A stretch of DNA of 64,000 nt from the NCBI GenBank assembly GCA_036873755.1, contig JAVTVY010037326.1:97517-161516 (forward strand). Reading direction: 5' to 3'. The DNA comes from Hanleya hanleyi. Taxonomy: Eukaryota; Mollusca; Polyplacophora; Lepidopleurida; Hanleyidae. Positions within the stretch are counted from its first letter, which is position 1; every line of letters starts with the position of its first letter. Below are positions 33,681 to 45,689 of this stretch, one piece after another. The translations under genes were made by a program, and so were the position numbers. The notes beneath the pieces were generated by a model. That model was not told the origin of the DNA. It ran no database searches and saw only the letters and a program-made list of their open reading frames with translations.

Positions 33681-36225
33681 CTTCAGACCAGCTGAAAGGT
33701 TAGTGTTAGCGCGCGCAAACGAAGTGCGCCAACACAAAGGTATAGCGCGCCAATGCCCATGATTATCGGCTGGCCATTGTTCTAACTCTGTTGAATGAAG
33801 TCCGTCGACATGACTGAACACAGGCCGCGCGCTATCAGCACGGTCAGACAATGGCTGGAAGCGAGCTGCTTTGTTAGCGAGCGATCGTTCACGCGACAGA
33901 GCTCAAGAAAATCAGTTGGGAGTCCACATGGCCTTAATCGGCACGAATTTGTAAAAGGAAATAGATTTAAGATTTATTTTAATCATAAACACTACTTGCA
34001 AAATGGATTGTAATTTGTGCTTCGTCGGACACCTGCTTTCAAAGTTGACCCAGACTTGCGCGTTTCACGGAATAGCTTTTCTGGTATTAAGGAATAGGTA
34101 TTTGTTTATTGGAAGTTTCATCTTACGGCCGCTTCTCATACAGATGCGCAAGTTCAAGTCATTCGTTTTTATATATTCAAAAATTCTTGCAAATTGTGTT
34201 AATTTTGACCATTCAAGAGTAAATGCCCGGGATTTTACTATCGGATTATGCAGTGTATAAATATTTAATCAGTGGGACAAGAACCGATGAAACGAATTAT
34301 GTAATACCCGTACCTTTTTACTAGAAATCGGTTGATTGATTTGATTGAAGTCTGGTAATCCCTTTCTGAGGATTTGTCAGCAATAAAACAAAACTCATTC
34401 CTCTGTGAAATAGATCAACCCTTATGAAATCTGGCGTCTACACACAACCAGACGAACTTTGGTACAACTGTTGGATGCTGTCTGAACATGCTTAATATAG
34501 CCCCGCGCGACCAGTTTGACCCCACGTGGCTTTTCGCGGGAAAATGAGAACACGTGTTTGAAATCTTGCAACATATTACTATGCAGAAGTTATATTTTGC
34601 TGAACCGACAGTATGATTTGGCAGGAAGAAGACCGACTGATGGGAAAATATTTCACTTTAAGTTATAATCCATATTACTATGAAAACAGTACAGTCGACG
34701 GCAGTTCAATACGATTTCACTTGAGTACATGTACGTATATCATCGCAGGTTATTCATGCACAAATACATGAATGTACACGTTTAAAGTCTGCGGCGTATT
34801 CTTTTTGATCAAATGATAGATGAAACGAATTAGTATGAGGACAATCCGTCTGGGATTAATCCGTTATTATTTTGTTGTTGTTTTTTCTAGCCCTGCCGCT
34901 GTAATGTTAATACATCCCTCTATGTTGTGTTAATCTTCGGGTTGATTTGCAAAGGACCATTGATAGCGGGAGATTAAACTGACAGAGTGAACTTTATTTT
35001 TGACACTCCATTTGCGGCTATGCCATCATGACAGTTCTGCTAGTTCAAGGGGTGAAACAATATGCATGGGCTACTGTATACATTAAAATGGGGCATTCCC
35101 GACATCAAGACCAACATTTCAAATGTGTTAATGTATACTTCCTGTCGAACAGTATAACGGATGTTATATTGTCAGCAAGAAAACAACACTATAAAGATTA
35201 ATCATCTCGTTATGTTTGGCGTGAACAAGTGGAGAATATAAACATAACAGTGCATTCTCTCTCTGACGGGGTAAAGCGATATCCCGCTTTCGTCCAACAA
35301 AATGCGCGTCTGTGTCTCATTTGAAAGGAAATGAAATGGCATTAACTTATTGTTTAGGTAGAAATCTCTGTTATTGTTTCTTTTTTGTTATTTATACTTG
35401 TTAATTCTTATTTCCTCATCGGAAGTTTCGTGTGCAACCTTTAACAGTGGGGCGGTAACGAATAAAGAGCATATACAATTGGAGTATTTGTCATTCTCTG
35501 TAAGGGGCTAATTGATCTTTTGAGTTTCTGTGTATATTTTGGTTAGGCGGTTGTAACAAGACAACTAGTCTGACCGAGCACTGCATGTTGCCCCGATTAT
35601 GACCTCGACTCGCCCGTGTGTCTGAATTTATACGAAGCTGTATTCATTTGAAATGTTACGTTCAACCATTTTACTGGCCGTTCTGAAATTTGCACACACC
35701 AACGTTTTATGAATTCTGATAATATATTTAGGCATACTTTAAGCTATCTTTGGCGAAACTTTTGGTAATGAAGATTATTCGTAGTCTCAACCGAATGTTC
35801 ACAAGACGGCCGAGTTTCCTAGGAGCGCAAACAAAAAATGATAGATAATCATTTACAGCATTCTTATTGAAGAAGTCAAATATTCTATATATTTTTTTAA
35901 TTACTTAGCCAGTAATTTAAACTGTAGAATAGATTGTGGTCTTGCCGTACACCGCCAGAGGGGAACTCTTTGAAAACAATTCAGTTTTAAGCGGTGACGG
36001 CTGTTAGCGCGCAATCCGACAAGCGCGCCAACGGGGAGCCTTTGTTTACCGCCGACATGCTCACAATGGTTCAGTGGTTTGACCGGACTATATTCTACCG
36101 GCGCGTGGCGGCAAGGGTCACATCATGGGGGGTGTAATAAGTCTTGGTGATTAGGCCAGCAGGTTGGCGCGCTAACGGTGCGTAAACGCTGTTCACTAAT
36201 TGGAAGATTAAGCTGATCTGAACTG
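33681..36225. mobile_element. 2,545 bp non-autonomous DNA transposon, TACA target duplication
   Basis: The terminal inverted repeats are about 15 bp (TTCAGACCAGCTGAA and TTCAGATCAGCTTAA). TACA is duplicated at 33677-33680 and 36226-36229, and removal restores the Penelope copy exactly. Sub-terminal TTAGCGCGC/GCGCGCCAA motifs occur several times near both ends (33706, about 33745, 36004, 36024, 36167), the arrangement expected for transposase binding sites. The interior has no long ORF or transposase motif. Superfamily not determined; hAT-like elements often have such sub-terminal repeats but usually 8-bp duplications. Confidence 0.7.
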
Positions 36226-36229
36226 TACA

Positions 36230-36950
36230 TACAAGAGATATCATTCATGGGATGTTTCTTCGTTTATAGAGTTGCTTGAATTTCTCATTAAAAATATCTA
36301 TGTGAAATTTGGCAACACAATATATCAGCAGCAATGGGTACTAATTGTGCACCCCTGTTGGCTGACCTGTATCTGTTCTGTTATGAAGATGACTATATGC
36401 AGGTGCTTTCAAAAACCGATCCATTCAAAGCCCGTTCCTTCTCATTCACCAAACGCTATATAGACGATCTTCTCGCTGTGGATAATCGCTATATAAATGA
36501 CGCAGTCAAGGATTTATATCCACCTTCACTGGATTTGAAAGAAACTACAAATAGCCCTACAGGCACATCATATTTAGATCTATATCTCTATAAAAATGAA
36601 GCGGGCATTCTCTCTCGTCCACTTTATGACAAAAGAGATGATTACAATTTCGACATCGTAAACTATCCCTTTCTGGATAGTAATATTCAAGTGGGACCTG
36701 CATATGGCGTATACATATCTCGCCTAGTAGCATTTGCTAGATCGTGTGTTAAATGTGACGATTTTAATCAACGCCACAAAACATTGTTGCAGAAACTTAT
36801 AAAACGGCTATTCCAACAAGCGCCTCCACTCAAAGTTTCTCAAATTTGGCGATACATATCGCATGCTAATAGCAAAATACGAGCGTAGCGTGCAAGATCT
36901 ATGGCGTTACGTTTCGTAACTTGTGTCTAATTCCGCTTAATCCGGGACTA
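36230..36950 (+). pseudogene. RT fragment, Penelope-type
   Basis: It encodes NCAPLLADLYLFCYEDDYMQ, the catalytic box KRYIDDLLAVDN, PPSLDLKETTNSPTGTSYL, LYDKRDDYNFDIVNYPFLD and AYGVYISRLVAFARSC. Compared with the minus-strand copy at 2119 it has lost about 11 bp covering the GIPMG region, shifting frame, but retains a longer C-terminal half. Upstream RT motifs are absent. Confidence 0.7.
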
Positions 36951-37047
36951 GGGGTCGTTTGAGCCCATGTACTTCAAGATCCTCGTGGTGTTCATATAAG
37001 CAGTCACAATCAAAGCGTGACTGAGATACATCATTCTCTAGATGACG

Positions 37048-37637
37048 ACTTTACAACGATTATTATGGATTAAGAATACTGATCAGCGATACGGATTTTA
37101 TATTTTTTTAACATCATGATGTCTTGTCGGCATCATTGAAAACTGTTGACCGCTTCTCTCCTGCAGGAAACTAGCCTATGTTTATGTATACTATGATTGT
37201 CCTTTTGAATTTGGTGATAATACTGTTATATGGAATAGGTCTTCGGATTATGGACGCGGATATTCTTTAATGGATGACGGCTGAATTATGGATGACGGAC
37301 TAGACGCTTGTAATTGTAGTTTTTATTGATATCGAGTCACTAACTTTACAACGATTATTATGGATTAAGAATACTGATCAGCGATACGGATTTTATATTT
37401 TTTTAACATCATGATGTCTTGTCGGCATCATTGAAAACTGTTGACCGCTTCTCTCCTGCAGGAAACTAGCCTATGTTTATGTATACTATGATTGTCCTTT
37501 TGAATTTGGTGCTAATACTGTTATATGGAATAGGTCTTCGGATTATGGACGCGGATATTCTTTAATGGATGACGGCTGAATTATGGATGACGGACTAGAC
37601 GCTTGTAATTGTAGTTTTTATTGATATCGAGTCACTA
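37048..37637 (+). repeat. 295 bp tandem duplication of the Penelope-type 3' tail
   Basis: Unit 37048-37342 is repeated at 37343-37637. I see a single difference (ggtgataat against ggtgctaat). The other tail copies in this window have only one unit. Confidence 0.8.
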
Positions 37638-37639
37638 AG

Positions 37640-40600
37640 GGAATCACTGATAATAACGGTGCAAGCCGGCTAGTTTTGTTGGACCCATTCGACGGCCTTG
37701 ATATTATCGACTAGTTCACTAGTGTATACAGACATGTTATCTGGTAGATTAAAGCCTTCATGAATTCCGAATCTTGGAATAACGAATCCTGATCCTGTAT
37801 TGTTGCTTGTGTTTTTGGAGTCGCCTGTGCATATTTCCAGGTTACTGTCGATATAGTCAAGACCAGTGACCTTTATATGCTCTGGATTGTCATGATTAGT
37901 GATGTAGATGTGTATATTCGTGTCCAGGTAGGGTGTGACTACATCAGTGTCGGAGATACGCGATATTGGAATGTCCTTTTCTTGGAATAATGTGTCAGTT
38001 GTCTGTATCCGAGAGGCGCGGAGTGGGTTCGCTTCTCAGTATAGCTATTCACTTTTCGGACAGAAAATTTTGTGACATGGGTGGTTATCGCCCTTGGCCA
38101 TGGTTTTCCCTGCATATTCCATGGCCAGCTCCTCTCGTCTTAAATGTAAGGAATTTTCGTTGGTTTCTCTTTGCATGTGTTTCTTTAAACGCCCCGGTGG
38201 CTATTTTAAAGCCGAATATTGGATGCTGTCTATCCCTTTCAACTGGGTCTTGCATGCTGATTGGTAGGCGATTGAACCATAATCTATTTTTGATCTCACA
38301 AGAGTTTTATATTTGATTAGACTGTTTATTGTCCCCCAAGTTTATACCGGACACGCATCTCATGAGGTTCAGGTCTTTGTTACACCGAATAATTAATTGG
38401 TCAATGTGGTCTTTCCAGGTGAGTTAAGATCATACCTTAGCACTATTTAGCACTATTACTAAACTCCATTTTTTTTGCCTCCTAGTGATAGCTGGACGTC
38501 TATGTCTTGTGATGGCAGCCGACAATTTGAATCCCCAGTATCGGCCCAGCCGGTAAATGAAGCTATTGCCTTTTGCATTATACTTGTTACTTTTTTCATA
38601 GAGCCGGCAGCTTTCCACAAATCAGCATCGTCAGCAAATATGAATTTTTAAATTTCTGAGTGTTTGGCATCAATTTCATCGGCCAGTCCGTTAATAAGGG
38701 TATTAGAGTGGGTTGGACTGATCAGGCTCACCTGTGGAGCATCGTTATCTATGTGATGGTCCATTGAGATGGTGTTTTCAATAAGAAGGGAATTTTTTAT
38801 CCAGTGCTGTATCCTAATCTTCATCCCTAGGTTTCTTCAGTTGAATTATAATCCTGTCCTGCCATACATAGTCAATTGCTTTTTCTATATCCAAGAAAAT
38901 GCCTTATGTGTTTTGATGTCTTGCGTTTGCCTTTTTGATTGAGTGTTTGAGTCTAGCTATGTGGTCTATAGCGATTCTTTTTTTTCTCGAAAACTGCTTT
39001 GTGTCTTGTTCAGTAAATTGTTGCTTTCTAGCTGATATTCAAGTCTAGTTTTACCATGTTTTCCATTATTTTGCATGGATTTGACGTGAGAGAGATTGGC
39101 CTACTTAATTACTGTGTGATGAGTCTTTACCAGGCTTTGGTATTTGGATAACAATAGATTATTTTCATTTATTTGGAAATTGTCTGGTCTTCCAGCTCAC
39201 ATTAATTAGTTTCAACATTAGTTCCTGTGTTTTGTTTGGCAGGTGCTTGAGCATTGCATACTCTAGTTTGTCATCGCCGGTGGAGCTTTTTTTCTTAGAA
39301 TGTAGAGGTTTTATATCTCTACCTAGTATAATCCATGGCGTGTGCTACTCCTCCTCCTCCTCCTCCTACTCCGCTTTACTCACTGCACAACGTGTCGCAT
39401 AGGTGTGGCGCTGGATAGAGTGGGGCGAGAGACCTGGTGTTTTCACTACCTGAGATTCCATGGGCCAGGCTTACACCCTACAGTAGAATGGGTTGACTGC
39501 GCATGCGCGATGAGTAGTCAGCGATGAGTAGTATACATAGGGCACACGATCTATATACCCCTATAAACTAACGCACGGGGGTGAATGAGCCATGGGGTGG
39601 AATCCGTGGCGTATGAGGGTCGGCTCATGTGGGTTTCACTTCTTAAGGGTCGGCTCATGTCGGTCTCACTTCTTCATCCGTGGCGTATGAAGGTCGGTTC
39701 AGATCCCCTGCGGTAGGGACATGCCCCTGAGGGCAGTGGGTGGGTTCAATGAAAGCTCGTATTTATTAAAACTGAAGTCACCGTTAAGACAGTTTTCTAA
39801 ATAGTCATTCGGGTTATTTTCCAGGATTGTTTCTTGGTGTCAGATTGCTATCGCAACTGTTTGATGCGAAAGATTCAGCAGGATATTCTACCTCTTCAAG
39901 ATTAGTTTGCCTTGTTTTCTTTAGTATAGGAATTATGTGAGTTGTTTCACTTGAATGTATTTTTAATTTTATTCCATTTTTATTTATTTATATATTTATT
40001 TTTCAAAATCTTTCCAGCATCTTGATTTAACTTCTTGGACGCTTTTCGGCTATTCTTTTCATTTCCTTATATCTTTCGTAATCACTCTTGGGTGTTTTTT
40101 GCCGTGATATTCTTTTCGCATTCTTGGTTCCGCCAGGGCACTGAATTCTTGTTGGGGTGTTTTTTCGCAACTGCAATATGTCTTTGTGCTATGTTTAGCA
40201 GTTTGCTGGTAATATTTTCATTGAAGGTCTCTATATCACTACTGAATATATCGTTTTGGAAGCTTTCCTGTCTGCTTCGGAATATTGGAATTTCGGGGGA
40301 GTGTCCGTCTCTTCGAAATCTGGTTTCATGCTGAATTAAGTTACAGTAGGGAAGTGGTCGCTGTCTAGCGTATCGGATAAAATTTCAATTCTTATTTATT
40401 AAACTGCTAGTTCAAGGGGCACTATCGTTAGGTGAGTTGCAGTGGGTTTACCTGTCGCATCTATTCTCGTCCCTTGTCCACAGTTCAGGAATACTAAGTT
40501 ATGTTCATCCAACCATTATTCTGCTGATTCACCCCTATACTTGGCATTGTATAGCTATCCTGCCAGATTGGATTGTGGTTGATGTAATCTCCGCAACTTG

Positions 40601-40890
40601 GAATTGGGAGTCATATTTTTGGGTGCTTTTGTGGTATTGTTTTAAGAGTGCCAGGGGAGTACAAATTCACAATATGTATGGCTTTTTTATTATGGAACAC
40701 CCGTATAGCTGGCCATTCGAAGTTTTCGCTTTCAGGGCCCCTTTCTAATGCTAGCTGGACGAGTTCTTCCTTCACCAATGTGATGTTGCCTCCCTTTGGT
40801 CCTGCTAATCTGTCTGATCTATATGGCTTATATCCTTTTATTGTAAATTTAGTTTTTCCTAGGTAAGGTTCATTATATACATATGATTTG
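37640..40890 (-). pseudogene. LINE ORF2 (endonuclease, RT, RNase H start), decayed
   Basis: Endonuclease: IKGYKPYRSDR and AIHIVNLYSPG, a GDYINHNPIWQ catalytic-loop motif, and TLDSDHFPTV. RT: KKKSSTGDDKLEYAMLKHLP, RPISLTSNPCKIMENMV, FLDIEKAIDYVWQDR (motif A), ISPTHSNTLINGLADEI (motif B) and the catalytic FADDADLWK. Thumb: LTWKDHIDQLIIRCNKDLNL and TLVRSKIDYGSIAYQSACK. RNase H: NNTGSGFVIPRFGIHEGFN and SVYTSEL. Catalytic FADD is intact, but many frameshifts make it non-functional. Confidence 0.7.
39325..39755. other. ~430 bp insertion of unknown identity inside the LINE RT region
   Basis: The LINE reading frame is lost at about 39325 and resumes at about 39755 (NDYLENCLNGDFSFNK side). The block begins near a CTC-repeat run, contains a TGCGCATGCGC string at 39498, and has repeats of 'gggtcggctcatgt' at 39632 and 39648. 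I do not recognise it and see no clear TSD. Confidence 0.45.
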
Positions 40891-41239
40891 AGGGCTTATT
40901 TAATTTAGCAAGATTTTGAGTTTTTTCCCGTGTTTTCCAATACCATTGGCATTTCATTGTAATATTGGGCATTTATTTATATTAAAATATGGGCCTTTTC
41001 TATTTTATTCAAGTTGGGCTGGTGACTGAGTTGATTTCCAAAGTGGTAAAACCCAGAAAGTAAAGTTTGGTCAATGGAACTATTTCAGGTTCCATCTCAT
41101 TGTCTGTTATTTCAGTTGGCTGTTCGGGCTTAGTTGTGGTAGGTGTTGTTATTGTTCCGCTTACATTTGTGTTTCTAGGGGACCATTAGTAGACTGAGCT
41201 TTTGGTTCAGTCTGGTTTCTTTTACTGCCCCAGAGCATG

Positions 41240-42330
41240 CAATTCCTTTGCTTTGACAAATTCAACTGTGTGTGTTGTTTTATACGCCGGATAACCTTTA
41301 CATTTCACCGAGTGACTTCTTTTGCAATTTCCACAGTTAACTTTTGATTCAGTGCAGAAATCGTTGGTGTGCTTCCCTGTGCTTTTAGGACACACAATTT
41401 GTGATATGCAGAATTTAGGAAGATGTCCAAATTTTTCACACTTGGGGTATCATAATAAGGTTTCACTGTTGTGTAGTCTGAGTCGAATAGTTTCTGAAAG
41501 TTTAATGAAGTAAAAAGTTTAAAAAAGTTTAATTCCCTTGAACACCAACATAACACTAGTAGTTTCTTTTTCATTTTTATGAAGTATTTTGCGGTTATAA
41601 CATTTTACAGTTTTTGCTTTTGATATTCTAGGTTGATATTCAGTCCAATTCCATAAATTACTCTTTTACGTTGGATGCATGAACTGCTTGACGGAAATAT
41701 GTTTATCTGCGAGAATATCAATTGCCACACATATGAGGGAAGTGGGAAGAGGTGCCGACATACTGACAGAGTCACATGGCTTCACAGTATAGTCTTCTGG
41801 TTAAAATATTCTAAGGCACATACCAAGAATCTAACGATTCGTGATATGTCCTGTATCTCGGGTACGCTTTCATTGTACCTGGTCATGTGGCAACATGGAT
41901 GACATGACCACACGGTCCCTAGCACCGGCATAAGCGGTATTAGATATAAATCTGGAGAGCTATGATGGAAATACTCTGACAACTCGTATATTGGTAATTG
42001 ATGAGCTGTGTCGCTGTGACAACTCGTACACTGGGAATTGGTGAGCTGTATGGTCGTCAGATGAAAATGACACAAAAAACTAGTCTAGTCTAGTCTAGTC
42101 GCAGGAGTTTGTCGAACCGGTTTGGGAGTTGCAATACACTTTTAAATCCCCACCCGTGGGTTCACATATTTGTTGTACGTCACCAGCACATCTTTTGATG
42201 TCGTTTGCTACCTTTGTCTTTGGGAATTTGCATGCCCTCAGTTGGGTCAAACTATGGATGAGTGAAACAAAATTTGCTAGATACCGAGGGATCTGGCTTG
42301 TGATTTGTAAGGATGGGTGTTATCGGGTGA
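41240..42330 (-). pseudogene. LINE ORF1 (gag-like, CCHC zinc knuckles), decayed
   Basis: The C-terminal part reads YPKCEKFGHLPKFC followed by KVNCGNCKRSHSVKCKGYPA, which are gag-type zinc knuckles that bind the element RNA. Upstream, VMLVFKGIKL and a conserved strand resemble the RNA-recognition part of such ORF1 proteins. There are frameshifts and stops in each section. Confidence 0.6.
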
Positions 42331-42836
42331 AATACATGTAATAGCGAGCATATATAGGCGAAAGTTCTCAGAGTTACATAAACGGACAATAACAGTTAGA
42401 AAAAAAAACTTGGAAGAATCGATGATTTGGCATGACGCCGCTTTGTTGACCATATTAATAATGGGCATTGCGGTACTATAGACCTCTTGATGTTGGGACA
42501 TATTAACACTCGTTATTAATCCGTCCCACTTCTGTCCCATTCATTAATAATTGACATATTTTTGTGTTTTGCTGTTCATCGTTCTTTTTTTTCGCAGACG
42601 GATAGTCATTTATATTCTAGTAGCCAAACCTCATATACAGGATTTTATCTGCACTCCGGACGTGTTTTCCCATTTTGCCATCAACCCGGCATTGCTTGCC
42701 AGCCATTTTGCCTCTCTGCAGACTTCGTTCCACGGACTTTACCTGAACATACGCGCAATTTGAGAAGCTACTACAAATAAATCAGAGAAGCTAGTAATAT
42801 CCACAATTATAGACGGAATTTACAGACCGAAGCTAA
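42331..42836. other. Spacer between two head-to-head LINEs
   Basis: It probably contains the 5' ends of both elements. No coding motif. The short plus-strand ORFs at 42551-42780 have no features. Confidence 0.35.
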
Positions 42837-43149
42837 GTGTTTTCCTTTTTTACTATCCAATTCCCGAACCTAATCTATTCTTTTCCTTCCCCTTATTTTA
42901 TTACCGCAGTCTCCGGACTAGAAAAATTACGGGCACACATACTCCCTCAAAAAAATCAACCTCAAACAACCCCCGAAAACGCGGTAGGTCAGAAACCACA
43001 GAACCAAAACCCCCCTCGCACAAAACGTAGAAAAGGGATCAACGCAAACAGAACAGGGATCAAGGAAAACGGTTTATTTATCAGACTGATGTTAATAATC
43101 CATAGCCCAAAACCAGTTAAAGTAAAAAATAACACTATCCAAAGGCACA

Positions 43150-43840
43150 ACTAGCCAGATATCTTCATCAAAAAGTCGGTAAAGTCGACAAGGTCAATGA
43201 AGTGCTCGGGGGAGATTTAAAAGTATTTTGTAACTAACAATACGATAAACTACTTTCGGTAGATACTTTAGCGGACAAGCCAGTAACCATCAACCATTTA
43301 ACGCAAGACAAGAACAATGCAAAGGGGTCATATATAGATTAGATGAAATGTAAAACTATAAGATCTCAAAGCTGATTTTGCAAAACAGCGCGTAGTATAT
43401 TCTAAGAGATTGCAGAAAAATAAGCAAGACGTCACCAGTATTATGCTGGTATTCCCAGGAATAATCCATCCCGTCTATGGAATAAAAATATAGAAATCAT
43501 CCCAGTTATTGAGTCACAATAGAGAGGATTTCAATGCCAGAAATATAACCCACACAAATTCGAAATTTGTACAGCTCCAGAAAACAAATGCTCAAATTGC
43601 AATAAAACTCACAGTGCCGGCCCTAAAGGATGCCAGGTATTTCAAATCTGAAGGCAATCGAATTCATCGCGACAGAAAGAGGTATAACTTATTCAGACGC
43701 TGCGAAAGAATTCCAAACCAAAAAAAAAGGGGGAAACAAAATTATTGAATCAGCTGTGAAGAGTCAAAAGCCAAAACGCGGACTCTACTCACCTGGAAGA
43801 AGAGACGCAAACAGAAAATACAACATGAGGCACCTGATGT
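43150..43840 (+). pseudogene. LINE ORF1 (gag-like zinc-knuckle protein), decayed
   Basis: Fragments in changing frames: VDKVNEVLGGDLKVFCN, then TLADKPVTINHLTQDKNNAK, then the knuckles GFQCQKYNPHKFEICT and KCSNCNKTHSAGPKGC, then IKAIEFIATERGITYSDAAK-like C-terminal sequence. The CCHC spacing marks an RNA-binding ORF1 protein. Confidence 0.6.
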
Positions 43841-43849
43841 GCTACAGCC

Positions 43850-45360
43850 CCTTAACAGTCCAGACCAAGATGTTTTTTTATGGGTGTAGGAGTTTGGAAA
43901 AACAGCAGAGGGTTATGGCATGCAAAATGGAAACCCGAGCCACAACTCATGGCTTGGTATCTGCATACCAAATTTGACAAGAATTTGAAATGAATCTGAT
44001 GAGAGGTTCTCATGTTACTGCCCGGAAATGCATATAGGGTTTTACCACCAGATGGGGCCACCTGTTGGCGAAAGTAGTCAAACGCAATCCCTGGCGACTC
44101 CTCATGGCATGGTTTGCATACCAAATTTGAGAAGAATCCGATGAGCAGTTCTCAAGTTATTATCCGGAAACGAATTTCAGATGGACAGACAGACGAACCG
44201 ATGGATGCACCGACACACGGACGGACGGACAATCGGAATCCATATATCTCCCTACTATGTACAGGGGTGTAAAAAGTGACAAGGTATCCACATATCAGTG
44301 GAAAAAAAAGTAAAATTGTGATCTTATTGCCCTGGCCTGAAACTAAATGTCGGATGGACCTTTGTCCATTGGGGCATTTGTCCGCATTTTATCTGTTCAG
44401 TGAGGCTTTTTCGCAAATTCCCAAAAGAATGCTGTACTCTTCTCATGTTGTTCATCATTTCATAGCATAGCTTTCATTTATCGAGGGTCGAGGACACATT
44501 TTCTGTTGTTGTAATACAATTTATTGTTGTAATAACAGTTACTTTCATTATCAAGTTGGATAGATTCATTTCATGCACACATAATACATCTTAATGTTGT
44601 TTCATACATTTATTCAGAAGATATAGCAAGTAAACTTTGGCTGTATTCAGTGTATCATTCAAAAATAGAGTCTCTGTGTACTATAAACATAGATCTATAA
44701 GATACTCTGCTGATTGTGGCACAAATGGATACCAAACTATAATTTATAAGTGTTTCCAAGACATGGAAAATCTCACAAATTACAACTGAAGCATAATTAA
44801 AACCAACTGAATAATTGGTAAATGGTAATTCATCAGAAGAAAAGGTTGTGGAGATCTAAACTGTAGATTTAAACTTGTACTGCACTTTCCACTAGATTCC
44901 TCTATGTGATTATCTCCCTTGTCCACTACTCCGAATACAGAAAATAAACTGGTGCGTGTAATATGAAGATTGATATAGATCAGCAAAATGCTTGCAACAT
45001 TCCATGAATATTTTGGAAGTAGAAGGGAAAGAAAAATTTCTGAAAACAGGGAAATTATTATGTAAATGATTTGACCATCACTAAATTTTAGAAACTTACC
45101 ACTAGAAGGTCCATAATAGATAATGTTGGAATTAAACCATGATACTGATGGGCAGGAAAGTGGACGAACAGACAGACAGACGAGGATCTGACCAATGAAA
45201 AACACAAAAGGCACATCTACAGATTACATTCTATATTGGACAAACGTTTCGCCGGCCTACCTTCAGTAGTTCTCAAGATATGGAGTCCCGGGAAAAAGAG
45301 GACGGACAGATGGACAGACGGGGTGACAACAATACCCCTGAACACAATCGGGCTGAGGGG
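43850..45360 (+). repeat. Interspersed repeat block with GGAC/GACA-rich ends
   Basis: It separates ORF1 from ORF2 of the surrounding LINE. Two related sub-repeats ('ataccaaatttgacaagaat' at 43967 and a similar line at 44119) precede a GACAGACAGAC...GGACGGACGGAC stretch (44183-44232). A second GACAGACAGAC/GGACAGATGGACAGACGG region lies at 45170-45320. It looks like one or two nested dispersed elements of a type unknown to me. Confidence 0.45.
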
Positions 45361-45689
45361 TAAAAACAGACACCATCGAAATCAACAAACTAGAACTACT
45401 AGGAATTTTTTCTATTGTTTTCCAAACAATAACTGAGCAGTGTGACGAAAAATACGCTGGAATCATGCCAAAATAATATAAGAAATAGCGCACGACTACC
45501 TAAACTGGTCAATAACATAAAAGAAATACATAATTGGACGTCCAACCAAGGGAACATAGACATCCCATGAAATGCAAATAAGTTAAATTCAACCTTGTAG
45601 GTGTGAAATGTAAATAGACATCCAAAAAATATAAATGTATGAAACAAAACATGTCTCAAAATCTAGCAATCTCAAGCTACTTGGTACAG

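Larger units (their letters stand above)
33638..37637 (+). mobile_element. Penelope-type retroelement copy 2, split by a DNA transposon
   Basis: It begins 5' truncated with 'taatgtcggaagccataaag', is interrupted at 33680, resumes at 36226/36230, encodes the RT, and ends in a duplicated 3' tail. The uninterrupted copy at 1081-2270 reads 'ctctactacatacaagagat' across the insertion site. Confidence 0.65.
37638..42330 (-). mobile_element. Nearly full-length decayed LINE (gag-like ORF1, EN-RT-RNase H ORF2)
   Basis: Reading leftwards: ORF1 with zinc knuckles (about 42300-41240), endonuclease (40880-40340), RT (about 39800-38190) and the start of RNase H (37790-37638). The 3' end is cut by the Penelope tail. 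A block at about 39325-39755 interrupts the RT N-terminal region. The domain order is that of Jockey/I-type LINEs. Confidence 0.7.

Noticed and set aside
42837..43154. 105-codon ORF rich in Asn, Gln, Lys and Pro
   Set aside because: It lies at the 5' end of the LINE and has no recognisable domain; it is probably leader or ORF1 N-terminal debris.
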